This document shows positions 26,131 to 34,950 of a stretch of DNA of 35,124 bases, piece by piece. Where the stretch lies: NCBI GenBank assembly GCA_026707585.1, contig JAPOWQ010000054.1, forward strand, positions 1-35,124, given 5' to 3'. Positions within the stretch are counted from its first letter, which is position 1; every line of letters begins with the position of its first letter. The notes below the pieces were generated by a model that saw nothing but the letters and a program-made list of their open reading frames with translations, searched no databases and had not been told where the DNA came from. The DNA comes from Chloroflexota bacterium (lineage in GTDB: Bacteria > Chloroflexota > UBA11872). The position numbers and the translations under genes were made by a program.

Positions 26131-27474
26131 TGGAACCTATGACGACTCTTAAGAATCGGACTGTATGGATACGGGATAATCTGGAAGTCCTTCGAGGAAT
26201 CAACTCAAATAGTATTGATCTAATCTATCTTGACCCGCCGTTCAATTCGAACAAGTCATACTCAGCTCCGATAGGCTCCAAAGCTGCAGGTCCGGTATTC
26301 AAAGATAGTTGGTCGCTTTCAGACTTAGATGAAGCTTGGATGGGATTGATAACAGACACCCAACCTGCTATTTATAAGTTACTTGAAGCGATATCCTTGA
26401 TTCACGGAAAGTCCATGCAAGCTTATCTTTGCATGATGGCTGTGCGGCTATTAGAAATGCGAAGAACCTTAAGGGACGGGGGTATGCTTACCCCGTGACG
26501 ATACTGCAAGTCACTATTTGAAGCTATTGTGCGAAGCCATATTTTTACCAGTTAACTTTCGAAATGAAGTTATATGGAACTATGCTGGTAGGGGAGCAAA
26601 GGCTGTAGCATCGAAGTTTGGACGGAATCACGATATCATTCTTAGCTATGCTAAAGACTATCGACGCGTAGTCTTTCATCGTCAATATGTCGAACGTCAA
26701 TTATCCAAACAAGAAGCGCGGCGACGTGGATATCAAATAGACGATAAGGGCCGCTGGTTCAAAACCGCACCAAGAGGGGATTATACCGACGCGTCGATAC
26801 AGCGTCTTGATAGTGAAGATCGAATCTACCGCACGCGTACAGGTTCAATACGAATCAAGTATTTTCTTACGATGCGAGACGATAAGATTATTGAAGATGT
26901 TCTAGTTGGTGATTCATGGTCGGACATACCGGGCGGCATGCATATGGGGAAAGAACGGACTGGCTACCCGACCCAAAAGCCGCGCAGACTCTTAGAGAGG
27001 ATTATTGAGTCTAGCTCCAATAAGGGCGGAATTGTACTTGACCCATTCTGCGGCTGTGCAACAGCCCTAGTCGCCGCTGAGCGCTTGGAGCGGCAATGGA
27101 TCGGAATTGACTTGTCACCCGTCGCTGAGCGATTAGTCGGTCAGCGACTTCCAGGCGACGAATACGGCGCGCTCTTTGAGCATACGTGGGTAACGGTACG
27201 TGACGACCTTCCAACGCGCTCAGACATTGACAAGCTCCCGCCCTACACAACCCACAAACATACGCTCTTTGGACAACAGGAAGGACGCTGCGGCGGCTGT
27301 CGTATGGATTTCCCATTCAAGCTCTACGAAGTCGATCATATCGTCCCGAAGTCGAAAGGCGGGACCGATAGCCTGGACAATCTCCAATTGCTTTGTGGCC
27401 ATTGCAACAAAGTCAAGGGCAATCGCTCGCAGGCACACTTGGCGTCCCAGCTATCTAAGCTCGGATACGTCTAG
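26130..27474 (+). pseudogene. DNA methyltransferase (N4/N6, beta class) fused to an HNH nuclease, frameshifted
   Basis: A transposon passenger gene. The 5' part (26130 to about 26490) has motif IV as YLDPPFNSNKSY (DPPF at 35-38). The 3' part continues DDTASHYLKLLCEAIF and has motif I as VLDPFCGCATALVAAERL. Order IV-before-I marks the beta class. The last 80 residues form an HNH domain: CGGC, EVDHIVPKSKGGTDSLDNLQ, then CGHCNKVKGNRS, with two CxxC zinc pairs. At 26484-26496 only 13 bases replace the 18 expected for the conserved SIYLHC segment, giving a net loss of about 5 bases, a frameshift and a TGA at 26496-26498. The damage is larger than a homopolymer error. Start is ATG 26130 or 26139. 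The intact ancestor could have been a solo methylase or a self-contained restriction-like enzyme (inference). Confidence 0.8.
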
Positions 27475-27483
27475 CCTGCGGGC

Positions 27484-27507
27484 TGTCAAGCCAACCTTAT
27501 AATCCCG
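27484..27507 (+). repeat. Right terminal inverted repeat of the IS1595-family element
   Basis: Begins TGTCAAGCC and ends TAATCCCG, the perfect reverse complement of the left repeat over all 24 bases. It starts 9 bases after the methyltransferase-HNH stop codon, placing that gene firmly inside the element. Confidence 0.92.
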
Positions 27508-27515
27508 TTCAAGGC
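27508..27515 (+). repeat. Target-site duplication, right copy
   Basis: TTCAAGGC directly after the right inverted repeat, identical to 24914-24921. Confidence 0.9.
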
Positions 27516-28442
27516 ATATCTGGAAGTTCTCGGGAAACTGGCGTCACCAGATGCTGCGGACGCCAAGAAATGGCAGACGCACAAGCTCGTTGACCTATTC
27601 AAGTTGCTCGCAGACGACGAGAAACGACAACTGGAAGAGTGGTGGAGTCACTCGGACACAAAGAGAACTCACTTCCACGGGAGCTTCCGAGACTTTCTTT
27701 CAGAGAGCAACAGGCTCTATGAGAAATGGCGGTACATCACGGATCTTACGTCCCGGACCTTTCCATTGATATACCGAAGCTGTTGAGCGCCTCCGAGTTC
27801 CTGTTGTCCGCCCGCAGCCGGGCATTCGAGAATAACTCACCCATCAAGCTCAACATCACGACGACAGTGTATCCGAATTCCGACGTTGACGACGGAAGCC
27901 CGGCTCCTCGCTACGAACCGACACTAGTTGAGGGTCGGGTTCGAGCTGAGAACATACCTGACGGATATGACCCTCTTAGCATAGTCGAGGTTGTGATCGA
28001 CTCTGATCGCCATGAGGACGAAGTGATTGCCCAGTTCTACAAGCGCCATGTCGAGAATTAATTTGGCCTTGAAGGGAAACAGGTCGCTCTATTCCGCAAC
28101 ATTAACAAAGACCGGCCACGTCTGCTAGCCCGCCCGCGTCACCTGGACGAACTCAAAGGAGAAAGTGTGTACGCCGTGGAGTATTGCACGCTGAAGGGAT
28201 CGATCCATGACATTAGGACTGTCCATTCCGTACATGGTAAGTCTGGGAAACTAGACCTTTCTCTCTGGGAAGAGACCTATTTCACCCAGGTCGAATGCAT
28301 CTTTGTGACGGATAAGGAGCGTGACCAGCTCAGGCGAATCAATCCGGGTGATACAATTCTGATAAGTGGTTGGGTCACTTTGCTGAATGGGCGACCAGTG
28401 GTTTTGGTTCAGCCTAACCATATCGAAGAGGTTGTTGAATAG
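27508..28442 (+). pseudogene. 3' part of the split HEPN-like gene, with a frameshift and a nonsense codon
   Basis: Continues the gene begun at 24461. It first reads FKAYLEVLGKLASPDAADAK, HKLVDLFKLLADDEKRQLEE and SESNRLYEKWRYITD, consistent with the second half of a HEPN-like helical domain. A shift of one base between about 27738 and 27752 moves coding to the frame of VPDLSIDIPKLLSASEFLL. A TAA at 28059-28061 then interrupts what looks like one continuous frame, since downstream codons read FGLEGKQVALFRNINKDRPR and on to 28442 (for example GDTILISGWVTLLNGRPVVL). The part after the stop could instead be a separate gene restarting at GTG 28167. Together with the insertion this makes three lesions, so the gene is almost surely dead. 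Confidence 0.6.
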
Positions 28443-29354
28443 GACGATGCTCGGGATCGTTGCCTCGTGAGATGCTCGGTTTCTTGATGGCCGAATTGGC
28501 ACTCACGTAGAGAAAGTAGGATGATCAGTGGCGCGTGAGTTGACGCTATTCGACTGCATTGTGCTAACGGATCACCGGCACTCGAAGCGAGCACGATGCA
28601 TATTCAGTCTTCTGAACACGTCCACGTGGCCTGCCTGCCAGAACCTGCGAGGCACGATTGAGCCGAGGTTCGAGCGTTACCCGGCTAGTTCGAAAACTGA
28701 AGTTGCAATTCGCGGCATTGCGTGCGACATCCCATGACCGCCAACGCAGTGCTGCTCAGCCTGATTTCCTTCAGGAGCTCTCGATGCCCTATCCCAGTTC
28801 GTCGGTCGAGATCCTGACTCGACGTTATGTGCACCGCACAATCGATAAGTCCCATAAAGATCGCAAGTTAGGTGTGTCGTCTAGGAGACTCCTGCCTTTC
28901 TATCTAGCAATTGTCACGCAGGACAAGAGCGACATGAACCACAGCACAAAAGCTAGGACAAGCACTTTGCGAACACTCTCAACTCATGACATTCGGAAGA
29001 CTTGAACGACTCGGCCTTCCAACAGACGACCAACTTGGCCTTCGTCATATTGGGTAGAGTGAGATTCTCCAGAGAACCGTCAGGTCACGGCAAGCATGGC
29101 TCCGCGGTTCCATCAGCGCATCCTTCGGCAGACGCGAAATTTGCGACAATCCACACATAACTGCTCAACGCGGGCGCAGGCGGCGCCTAGGAGTGCCGGT
29201 AGCCACACTGCGGCTGCCCAGAATGACCGACATCGTGCCCGCTGGGTGGCTGGACTTCGGGATCATTGCTCACGTGCGAGCCAGTCAGAAGGACGCCCGA
29301 ACACGGACTAGCGGAATTGCTTCCCTACTTGGATTCTGCAGACATGCCGCTTCA
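28443..29354. other. No convincing gene
   Basis: Short frames on both strands have no motifs and mixed codon use. It separates the decayed HEPN-like gene from the OppF remnant and is probably degraded DNA. Confidence 0.45.
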
Positions 29355-30116
29355 GCGTGCAACTGCTGGACTGACCGCTGATGCGTTTGGCGGCTCCGAC
29401 GGACGGGCATGTGCTGTCCGACGATGGAGAGGGGGAATTAAGGGACATAACGACGCTGCTTGACGAAGTGCTGAAGGCATTTCGGCGAAAGGCGCAGCTG
29501 ATCTTCCAGGATTCGTACGAGTCGCCGAGCCCTCAGCGCCCAGATCTCGAATCATGGCCGAGCCGCTGAACGTGCAGGACGCCGCCCGCCAACATCTGGT
29601 TTCGGTATTCACACGAGCTAATCGGGCGGCGAGCAAGAGTGGGTGGCGATCGCGCGGGCGGTGGTCATCGAACTTACCTTCGAGGTGGCGGACGAGCCGA
29701 TGTCGATGCTGGACGTCTCGCTTCGCCCGGGCGTGATGAACCTGATGAAGAGACTGGCCGAGCGGCTGCAGATCAGCTACTTGTACATCACGCACGACCT
29801 GGCGGTGGCGCGCCACATGTGCTCGCGGATCGCGGTGATGTACTTGGGCAAGATCGTGGAAAAGCGGGGCAGCCGGGACGTGCTTCAGGAGCCCAAGCAA
29901 CCGTACACGCAGGCGCTTCTGTCGGCCATACCGGTCCCCGATCCGACGGTGAAACGGGCACAGGTCCAAATTTCAGGGGTGCCGCCAGGCCGGTGGATCC
30001 GCCGCCTCGGTGCGGGTTGTATAGGCCCGTGTCTGATTGCCGATGAATTCTGTCCGGACAGTCTGCATCCGGGGTTGAAGGGGAAGGGGAGTGGGCAGAG
30101 AGCGGATTACTTCTGA
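29355..30116 (+). pseudogene. Decayed oligopeptide/dipeptide ABC transporter ATPase (OppF/DppF type)
   Basis: Homology is spread over several frames. Near 29381 it reads MRLAAPTDG, then AFRRKAQLIFQDSYESPSPQ (the Q-loop region). After a shift, RIMAEPLNVQD; in another frame NIWFRYSHEL, and after a further one-base shift SGGEQEWVAIARA (ABC signature). The final stretch is VADEPMSMLDVSLRPGVMNL (Walker B and D-loop; Asp-Glu present) with ITHDLAVARHMCSRIAVMYL (switch His) and the family's C-terminal EPKQPYTQALLSAIP. The Walker A lysine region near 29360 is no longer readable. At least three indels are needed, so this is a pseudogene. No other transporter genes adjoin it. Confidence 0.75.
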
Positions 30117-30122
30117 GGCCTC

Positions 30123-30147
30123 GGTCACTGCCCGGCGGCAGTGGACC
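30123..30147 (+). terminator. Hairpin after the OppF remnant
   Basis: GGTCACTGCC pairs with GGCAGTGGACC around a CGGC loop, giving ten pairs with one bulged G. No T run follows, so intrinsic termination is doubtful. Its position just after the old stop codon suggests it was part of the transporter gene's 3' end. Confidence 0.3.
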
Positions 30148-30245
30148 ATGCGCCTAGGTGGTAAGTGCTCGCGCTAGACTGAAGCAAGCAGCCAGAGTTT
30201 TCTGGCTCGTCTCTACAGGCAGAGGCTGCGAGACAGGGGCTGACG

Positions 30246-31454
30246 GTGCGCTTTGACGATGCGACGCTGGAAGAGATCCTTCGCGAGGGCGAAAGCTACC
30301 GGGTCGAATTCAAAGAAACCCTTGCCGGAGGTGTTTCGGACGCCATCTCGGAATCCATCTGCGCATTTGCCAACGACTTGCCCGCCTCGGGCAAGCCGGG
30401 AATCGTCTTCGTGGGCGTGCGAGACAACCGCGAGCCGGTCGGAATCAACGTCACCGACCGTATGCTGCAGCAGCTCACCAGCATCAAGACCAACGGTCAC
30501 ATCATCCCACCCCCATCGCTATTCGTGGAAAAACGGACTGTGGCCAACTCGGATGTTGCTGTCGTTACTGTGCTGCCATCGGACTCGCCGCCCGTCCGGT
30601 ACAAGGGTGCCATCCATGTACGTAACGGACCCCGACGGGGTGTTGCAACCGCGCAGGAAGAACGCATCCTCAACGAGAAGCGGCGGGCGCGTGACACTCC
30701 GTTCGATATCCATCCTGTACCTGGTACTGGGATCTCAGACCTCAATCTCATCCAGTTTGAGCACGAATACCTGCCACGTTCCTTCAGTATTGAATCGCTC
30801 GAGGCGAACGAACGCAGCCTGGAAGAGCAATTGGCTGCTACCAAAATGATCGCGTCTGCTGACGACCCGACAGCTACCGTCCTTGGGCTGCTGGTTTTGG
30901 GCAAACAGCCGCGTGATTTCATCCCGAGCTCGTACATCCAATTCCTGCGCATTCGCGGTTACGGGCTGGCGGACTCAATTGCTGACGAACAGGTCATTGA
31001 CGGAACAGTTTCGGACATCCTGAGGCGGAGTGACGAAAAACTGCGGGGACACATCCATACGCACGTCGACATCACTGGTTCGGACCTTGAGCAGCGCGCA
31101 TGGACGTTTCCGCTCGGAGCGCTTCAGCAACTCGTTCGCAACGCAGTCATGCACCGGACCTACGAGAAAACAAATATGCCGATTAGAGTCACTTGGTTCG
31201 ACGACCGTATCGAACTTATTAGTCCGGGCGGTGCATACGGAACAGTGACCCGAGAGAACTTTGGACGGCCTGACATAGTTGACTATCGGAACCCGACCTT
31301 GGCAGAGGCTATGAAGACCCTTGGCTATGTACAAAAGTTCGGTATCGGGATTTCCATTGCAACAAGACTGCTACAAGAGAACGGGAATCCCGATCCGGCG
31401 TTCAATGTCGAAGAGAGCTTTGTGCAAGTAACCATCCGGGAGTTCCAAGCATGA
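30246..31454 (+). CDS. AlbA_2 (Schlafen-like) domain protein with RecG-type ATP-binding C-terminus
   Basis: A 402-residue protein. Residues 14-26 (EGESYRVEFKETL) are the conserved start of the AlbA_2/Schlafen-like domain, followed by GIVFVGVRDNREPVGI at 52-67. The C-terminal third has LQQLVRNAVMHRTYE (about 294 on), DDRIELISPGG and RNPTLAEAMKTLGYVQKFG, the pattern of the GHKL/HATPase_c_4-like module often paired with AlbA_2 in proteins annotated as RecG-related transcriptional regulators. Start is GTG 30246. Its stop overlaps the next ATG (ATGA), so it forms a two-gene operon with a ParA-like ATPase. Such proteins occur in phage-defence islands and as regulators; the precise job here is unknown. 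The frame is intact, unlike its neighbours. Confidence 0.75.
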   Translation: MRFDDATLEEILREGESYRVEFKETLAGGVSDAISESICAFANDLPASGKPGIVFVGVRDNREPVGINVTDRMLQQLTSIKTNGHIIPPPSLFVEKRTVANSDVAVVTVLPSDSPPVRYKGAIHVRNGPRRGVATAQEERILNEKRRARDTPFDIHPVPGTGISDLNLIQFEHEYLPRSFSIESLEANERSLEEQLAATKMIASADDPTATVLGLLVLGKQPRDFIPSSYIQFLRIRGYGLADSIADEQVIDGTVSDILRRSDEKLRGHIHTHVDITGSDLEQRAWTFPLGALQQLVRNAVMHRTYEKTNMPIRVTWFDDRIELISPGGAYGTVTRENFGRPDIVDYRNPTLAEAMKTLGYVQKFGIGISIATRLLQENGNPDPAFNVEESFVQVTIREFQA

Positions 31455-32464
31455 GCGTTCCAGTTCTAACGTTCTTTAACAACAAGGGCGGTGTTGGGAA
31501 GACCTCGCTGGTCTACCACTTGGCGTGGACTCTGTCTCAAACCGGTCGCCGGGTGCTCGCCTGTGACCTCGATCCACAGGCAAACCTCACCGCCGCGTTT
31601 CTCGATGAAGAGAGCGTAGAACCCTTGTGGGATGGGGCGAGTGGGGATCACGGCACGACTATCTTCAAGTGCGTGGCCCCCCTGTTGGCAGTGGGAGATT
31701 TGCTGCCACCTGCGCTACAGGAAATCACGCCCGCCCTAAGGCTGATACCAGGAGATCTTGCCCTCTCCGGCTTTGAGGACACGCTTTCGGCTGAGTGGTC
31801 CAACGCGCTCGGGTCCAGCAATCTGTATCGGCCATTCAGAATCCTGACATCATTCTGGACCGTGATGCAGCGTGGGGCAAATGACATGGACGCAGACATC
31901 ATTCTGGCGGACGTTGGCCCCAATCTCGGCGCAATCAACCGCTCCGCTCTAATTGCCACAGACCATGTCGTCGTCCCACTCGCCGCCGACCTGTTTTCGC
32001 TCCAAGGTCTACGCAACCTCGGCCCAACGCTCAAACGCTGGCGCATGGACTGGCAAATCCGAAAACGCAACTGGCATGATAGTGAGAACGAACCAAGATT
32101 CTCGTTGCCTGAAGGGAGAATGGAAGCCATCGGATACATAGTCCAGCAGCACAGCGTCCGGCTAAGCCGTCCGGTCAAGGCGTACGTCAAATGGGTCAAC
32201 CGGATGCCCAGGGCGTACGCAGAGGATCTATTGGGTAAGGGCAATGGCCCGTTTCCTGACACACCACAGAACGATGAGCGGTGCCTAGCGACGGTGAAGC
32301 ACTACCGAAGTCTAGTACCTATGGCGCAGGAGAACCGCAAGCCAATCTTTGATCTCACGTCGGCCGACGGTGCCATCGGCGGGCACGCGGCTGCGGTCAA
32401 TGATGCGCGTAAAGACTTCAGAGAACTTGCCAAACTGATCATCAATAGGGCGGGCTTAATATGA
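31451..32464 (+). CDS. ParA-like (MinD/ParA superfamily) ATPase
   Basis: A 337-residue ATPase. KGGVGKTS (12-19) is the deviant Walker A with the signature lysine, CDLDPQANLTAAFLD is the ParA switch region, and DVGPNLGAINRSALIATDHVVVPL is the Walker B/nucleotide-binding part. A long insert and the C-terminal region (KHYRSLVPMAQENRKPIFDL) match ParA proteins of mobile elements and chromosomes. No parB gene or centromere-like repeats follow. Translation is coupled to the AlbA_2 gene by ATGA. The pair may act together, with the ATPase as a switch or a DNA-positioning factor; this is inference. Confidence 0.85.
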   Translation: MSVPVLTFFNNKGGVGKTSLVYHLAWTLSQTGRRVLACDLDPQANLTAAFLDEESVEPLWDGASGDHGTTIFKCVAPLLAVGDLLPPALQEITPALRLIPGDLALSGFEDTLSAEWSNALGSSNLYRPFRILTSFWTVMQRGANDMDADIILADVGPNLGAINRSALIATDHVVVPLAADLFSLQGLRNLGPTLKRWRMDWQIRKRNWHDSENEPRFSLPEGRMEAIGYIVQQHSVRLSRPVKAYVKWVNRMPRAYAEDLLGKGNGPFPDTPQNDERCLATVKHYRSLVPMAQENRKPIFDLTSADGAIGGHAAAVNDARKDFRELAKLIINRAGLI

Positions 32465-32722
32465 GATCATCTAAACATCCTCACCCGCTCTTGATCCGGA
32501 TGAGGCCACTCATCGCCCAATGCCTCACACCAAACCGCCACAGATGGCCGTGCCAAGCGAAACGGTATGACCCATAGCGCTGCACACACCAACTCCAACG
32601 CAGCCAGCCATCGCGCCGAAGTAGGAGACTTGCTCGTTCGCTTTATCACCGCATCTAACGACTAAGGACGAAGCCTCCAGAACCGCAGCCTCATGCCACG
32701 CTGCCAAGCAGCAGGAGGTCAC

Positions 32723-32955
32723 ATGACCACTCTCTGGATGCTGAGTCTGCTACCGCTGTCCGGACGCCGGGGCTGACTTGGCCAACGCGACCCGTACGAA
32801 CTGCCCGAGGTCGAGCTCATCGACGCCCAGATCGTGAGCCACAGCAGCGACTGCAAGGCTCTAGCGTCCAACGGCAAGAACGTGTGGCGTTGCTTCGGCT
32901 TCCCCCTAGTTGGCGGCTCCTGGACGACACTGACATCGACTTGGCGGAGCCCTGA
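32723..32955 (+). pseudogene. Small degraded gene with an in-frame TGA
   Basis: AGGAGGT precedes ATG 32723, a strong ribosome site. The frame reads TTLWMLSLLPLSG, meets TGA at 32774-32776, and continues in the same frame with clearly coding, G/C-ending codons (GQRDPYELPEVELIDAQIV and onward to FGFPLVGG). A one-base shift then gives LLDDTDIDLAEP and a stop at 32955. The initial hydrophobic stretch suggests a membrane-anchored small protein. No family recognised. Chance cannot be excluded. Confidence 0.35.
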
Positions 32956-33445
32956 TTGGCACTCGGCTCAAAACGCCCGGGCGTTGACGTTCGCCGGAGC
33001 GCGGCTGGCCCGCTCCCATGTTCGGGTCTCTCCATCCTCGCGGCAATTAGCCAGCCGCGCCGCGGATGACTCCACACTCGAGCAGACTCAACAGGTCTAA
33101 AGTGGACAGTACCCGTTATCGTGACTGGCGTATCGTGCCTGATTCGCCGCACGGGGCGGGTTGGCTGGCCGCCCGCCGCGACGAGACGTGATGTCCACGC
33201 GCGCGGGGGTCAGCCCTCTCGCTACAGGTTGAGGACGAACCTCAGCGTGAAGGTTTTTGATTTTGTCCAGCTTGGTAGACCTAAGGGGACTGTATTGCGA
33301 ACCCTTCGGTTGGAGGTCACCCTGTAGATAGATCTCTGAACGCTGCGCCCCGAACTGCGCCGATCATCGCCCACTGAGATTGGCCCGGAGGGATCACGCC
33401 AGGGCGCAGGCACAGTGCAGCCTACCTTTTGACGACCTGACAAGT
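32956..33445. other. No convincing gene; upstream region of the tRNA-His remnant
   Basis: Short frames without motifs on both strands. I could not identify a convincing tRNA promoter. Confidence 0.4.
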
Positions 33446-33510
33446 GTGAGTCATGGGTAAAGCGCCTGGTTGTGGCCCAGGTGATGAGGGTTCAATTCCC
33501 TATACTCGCC
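33446..33510 (+). tRNA. tRNA-His (anticodon GTG) lacking part of its D-arm
   Basis: The anticodon arm is perfect: CCTGG, loop TTGTGGC, CCAGG, giving GTG for histidine. The T-arm is GAGGG, TTCAATT, CCCTA, with a poor closing pair. The acceptor strands GTGAGTC and TACTCGC pair at six of seven positions, counting one wobble. Only 65 bases are present. Compared with ordinary tRNA-His, about 8 bases of the 5' D-stem and D-loop are missing between GTGAGTC and ATGGGTAAAGC, and the -1 G is a T. CCA is not encoded. It is probably a pseudo-tRNA or a tRNA end left by integration; a functional D-armless tRNA would be very unusual in bacteria. Confidence 0.6.
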
Positions 33511-33552
33511 CCGAGAATATATCGCCTATTCTCTTGTCAAAGGAGGTTTGGG

Positions 33553-34950
33553 ATAACACCCCGAGAACTCGTACAGACCGCGAGATCAAGTGTTATTGAA
33601 GCGACACTGAGAGAGCTCAAAGTCCCAGCACGAGTATTTGATGTGGTTGAGGGGACCAACAGTCACTCGGTATCTTGTTCGGCCGCAAGCCAACATTCGT
33701 GTGCCACGATTAGAGCTCGTTGCGAACGATCTTGCCGTATCGAGTGTGCGTCTGGTAGCACCTGTGCCAGATCAGCCGTTTGTGGGGATCGAAGTCCCAA
33801 ATGAAGAACCTCAGCCGGTTCTGCTGAATGATATCCATTCAAGTGACGAATGGATGACTTCGCAGGCCATGCTCAAATTACCCTTGGGCAAAGATATGGC
33901 TGGAAAAACGGTGATTGCCGACCTGACCACGATGCCCCACCTGCTAGTAGTTGGGACGCCAGGATCCGGGAAATCGGTGTGCTTGACTTCGTTCATCACC
34001 AGTCTGGCCAGTGAGAATACTCCGCAGCAATTGCGGATGATTCTCATTGATCCGAAGATGGTTGAAGTGACGATGTTCAACGAGCTACCCCACTTACTCT
34101 ATGATGTAGCGGTAAAGTCCGACCAGGCCGAACGCATGCTAGAGCTCGTAGTCGAGGAGATGGAAGAGCGATACGAACTTCTGTCCAAAGCTCGGAAGCG
34201 CAACATCGCCAGTTACAACGAGGACGCCGAAGACCCATTGCCACGGATCGTCGTCGTGATTGATGAGTTGGCTGAGTTGATGACTGTTGGGAAGCGTGAG
34301 ATCGAGGAAATCCTTGTACGGCTGGCACAATTAGCTCGAGCCGTCGGAATCCATGCAATCGCTGCGACGCAACGCCCATCTTCGGATGTCATCACTGGGT
34401 CATCAAAGCTAACTTCCCAACACGAATTGCCTTCATGGTCAGCACGAAAGTTGACTCTCGGGTGATTCTTGATCAGACAGGAGCAGAGGCGCTAGTTGGA
34501 CGTGGCGATATGCTTTATATGTCGCCACAACAACAGTCCCACGAACGAATCCAAGGGACATTCACCCCGGATAGCACACTTGAGCGAATGTTGCAGCGAT
34601 GGGAGAAACTGCCCGAATTCAAGACACAGCGCTTAGAGGTCACGGTTGAAGAACCGAAGGCCGAACCAATCCATGATACAACTTGGGAAGAGGAAATAGA
34701 GGCACTTCGGGAGCAGTGGCGAGAGCAGGATAAGGCTCGTCGCGAAGCATGGGATCGATCTGTTCTTGCTGATGACTCAGATGTATCGGCTGAGTCTTCC
34801 GAAGATGTTGAATTGGCGGCGGCTGATACCGCACGACCACGAAAGCGAAGCAGGGCTGTAAGGTTCATTAGTGGCCTTATAGTGTGGTTATGTGGAATCG
34901 CACTAGCAATTGTTGCACTCTATGTGCTGGGGGAAATCCTATGGGTCTAG
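33553..34950 (+). pseudogene. FtsK/SpoIIIE-like DNA translocase with two frameshifts
   Basis: A DNA-pumping ATPase core. AGGAGG (33541-33546) lies 6 bases before ATA at 33553, exactly where a start codon is expected; reading on gives TPRELVQTARSSVIEATLRE and VFDVVEG. One extra base at about 33651-33657 shifts coding to GPTVTRYLVRP and LVAPVPDQPFVGIEVPN. Walker A is VVGTPGSGKSVCL, Walker B VVVIDELAELM, and the TQRPSSDVITG motif follows. One missing base near 34397-34400 moves coding to IKANFPTRIAFMVSTKVDSR and GRGDMLYMSPQQQ. The end has an acidic linker and one membrane helix (FISGLIVWLCGIALAIVALY) instead of a gamma domain. Reconstructed length is about 465 residues, shorter than chromosomal FtsK and without its N-terminal membrane domain, so an element-type translocase is likely. 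Confidence 0.75.

Larger units (their letters stand above)
24922..27507 (+). mobile_element. IS1595-family element with two passenger genes (2586 bp)
   Basis: The ends are exact: 24-bp perfect inverted repeats flanked by an 8-bp direct repeat. Removing the element plus one copy of the repeat restores the reading frame of the host gene. Inside are three same-strand genes packed as an operon: transposase, a 69-residue protein 4 bases later, and a DNA methyltransferase-HNH gene overlapping by one base. Nearly all of the space between the repeats is used. Typical IS1595-family insertion sequences carry only a transposase. The passenger methyltransferase is visibly more AT-rich than the surrounding genome, which suggests foreign origin. 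Perfect repeats suggest a recent insertion, although the passenger gene is already frameshifted. Confidence 0.9.
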
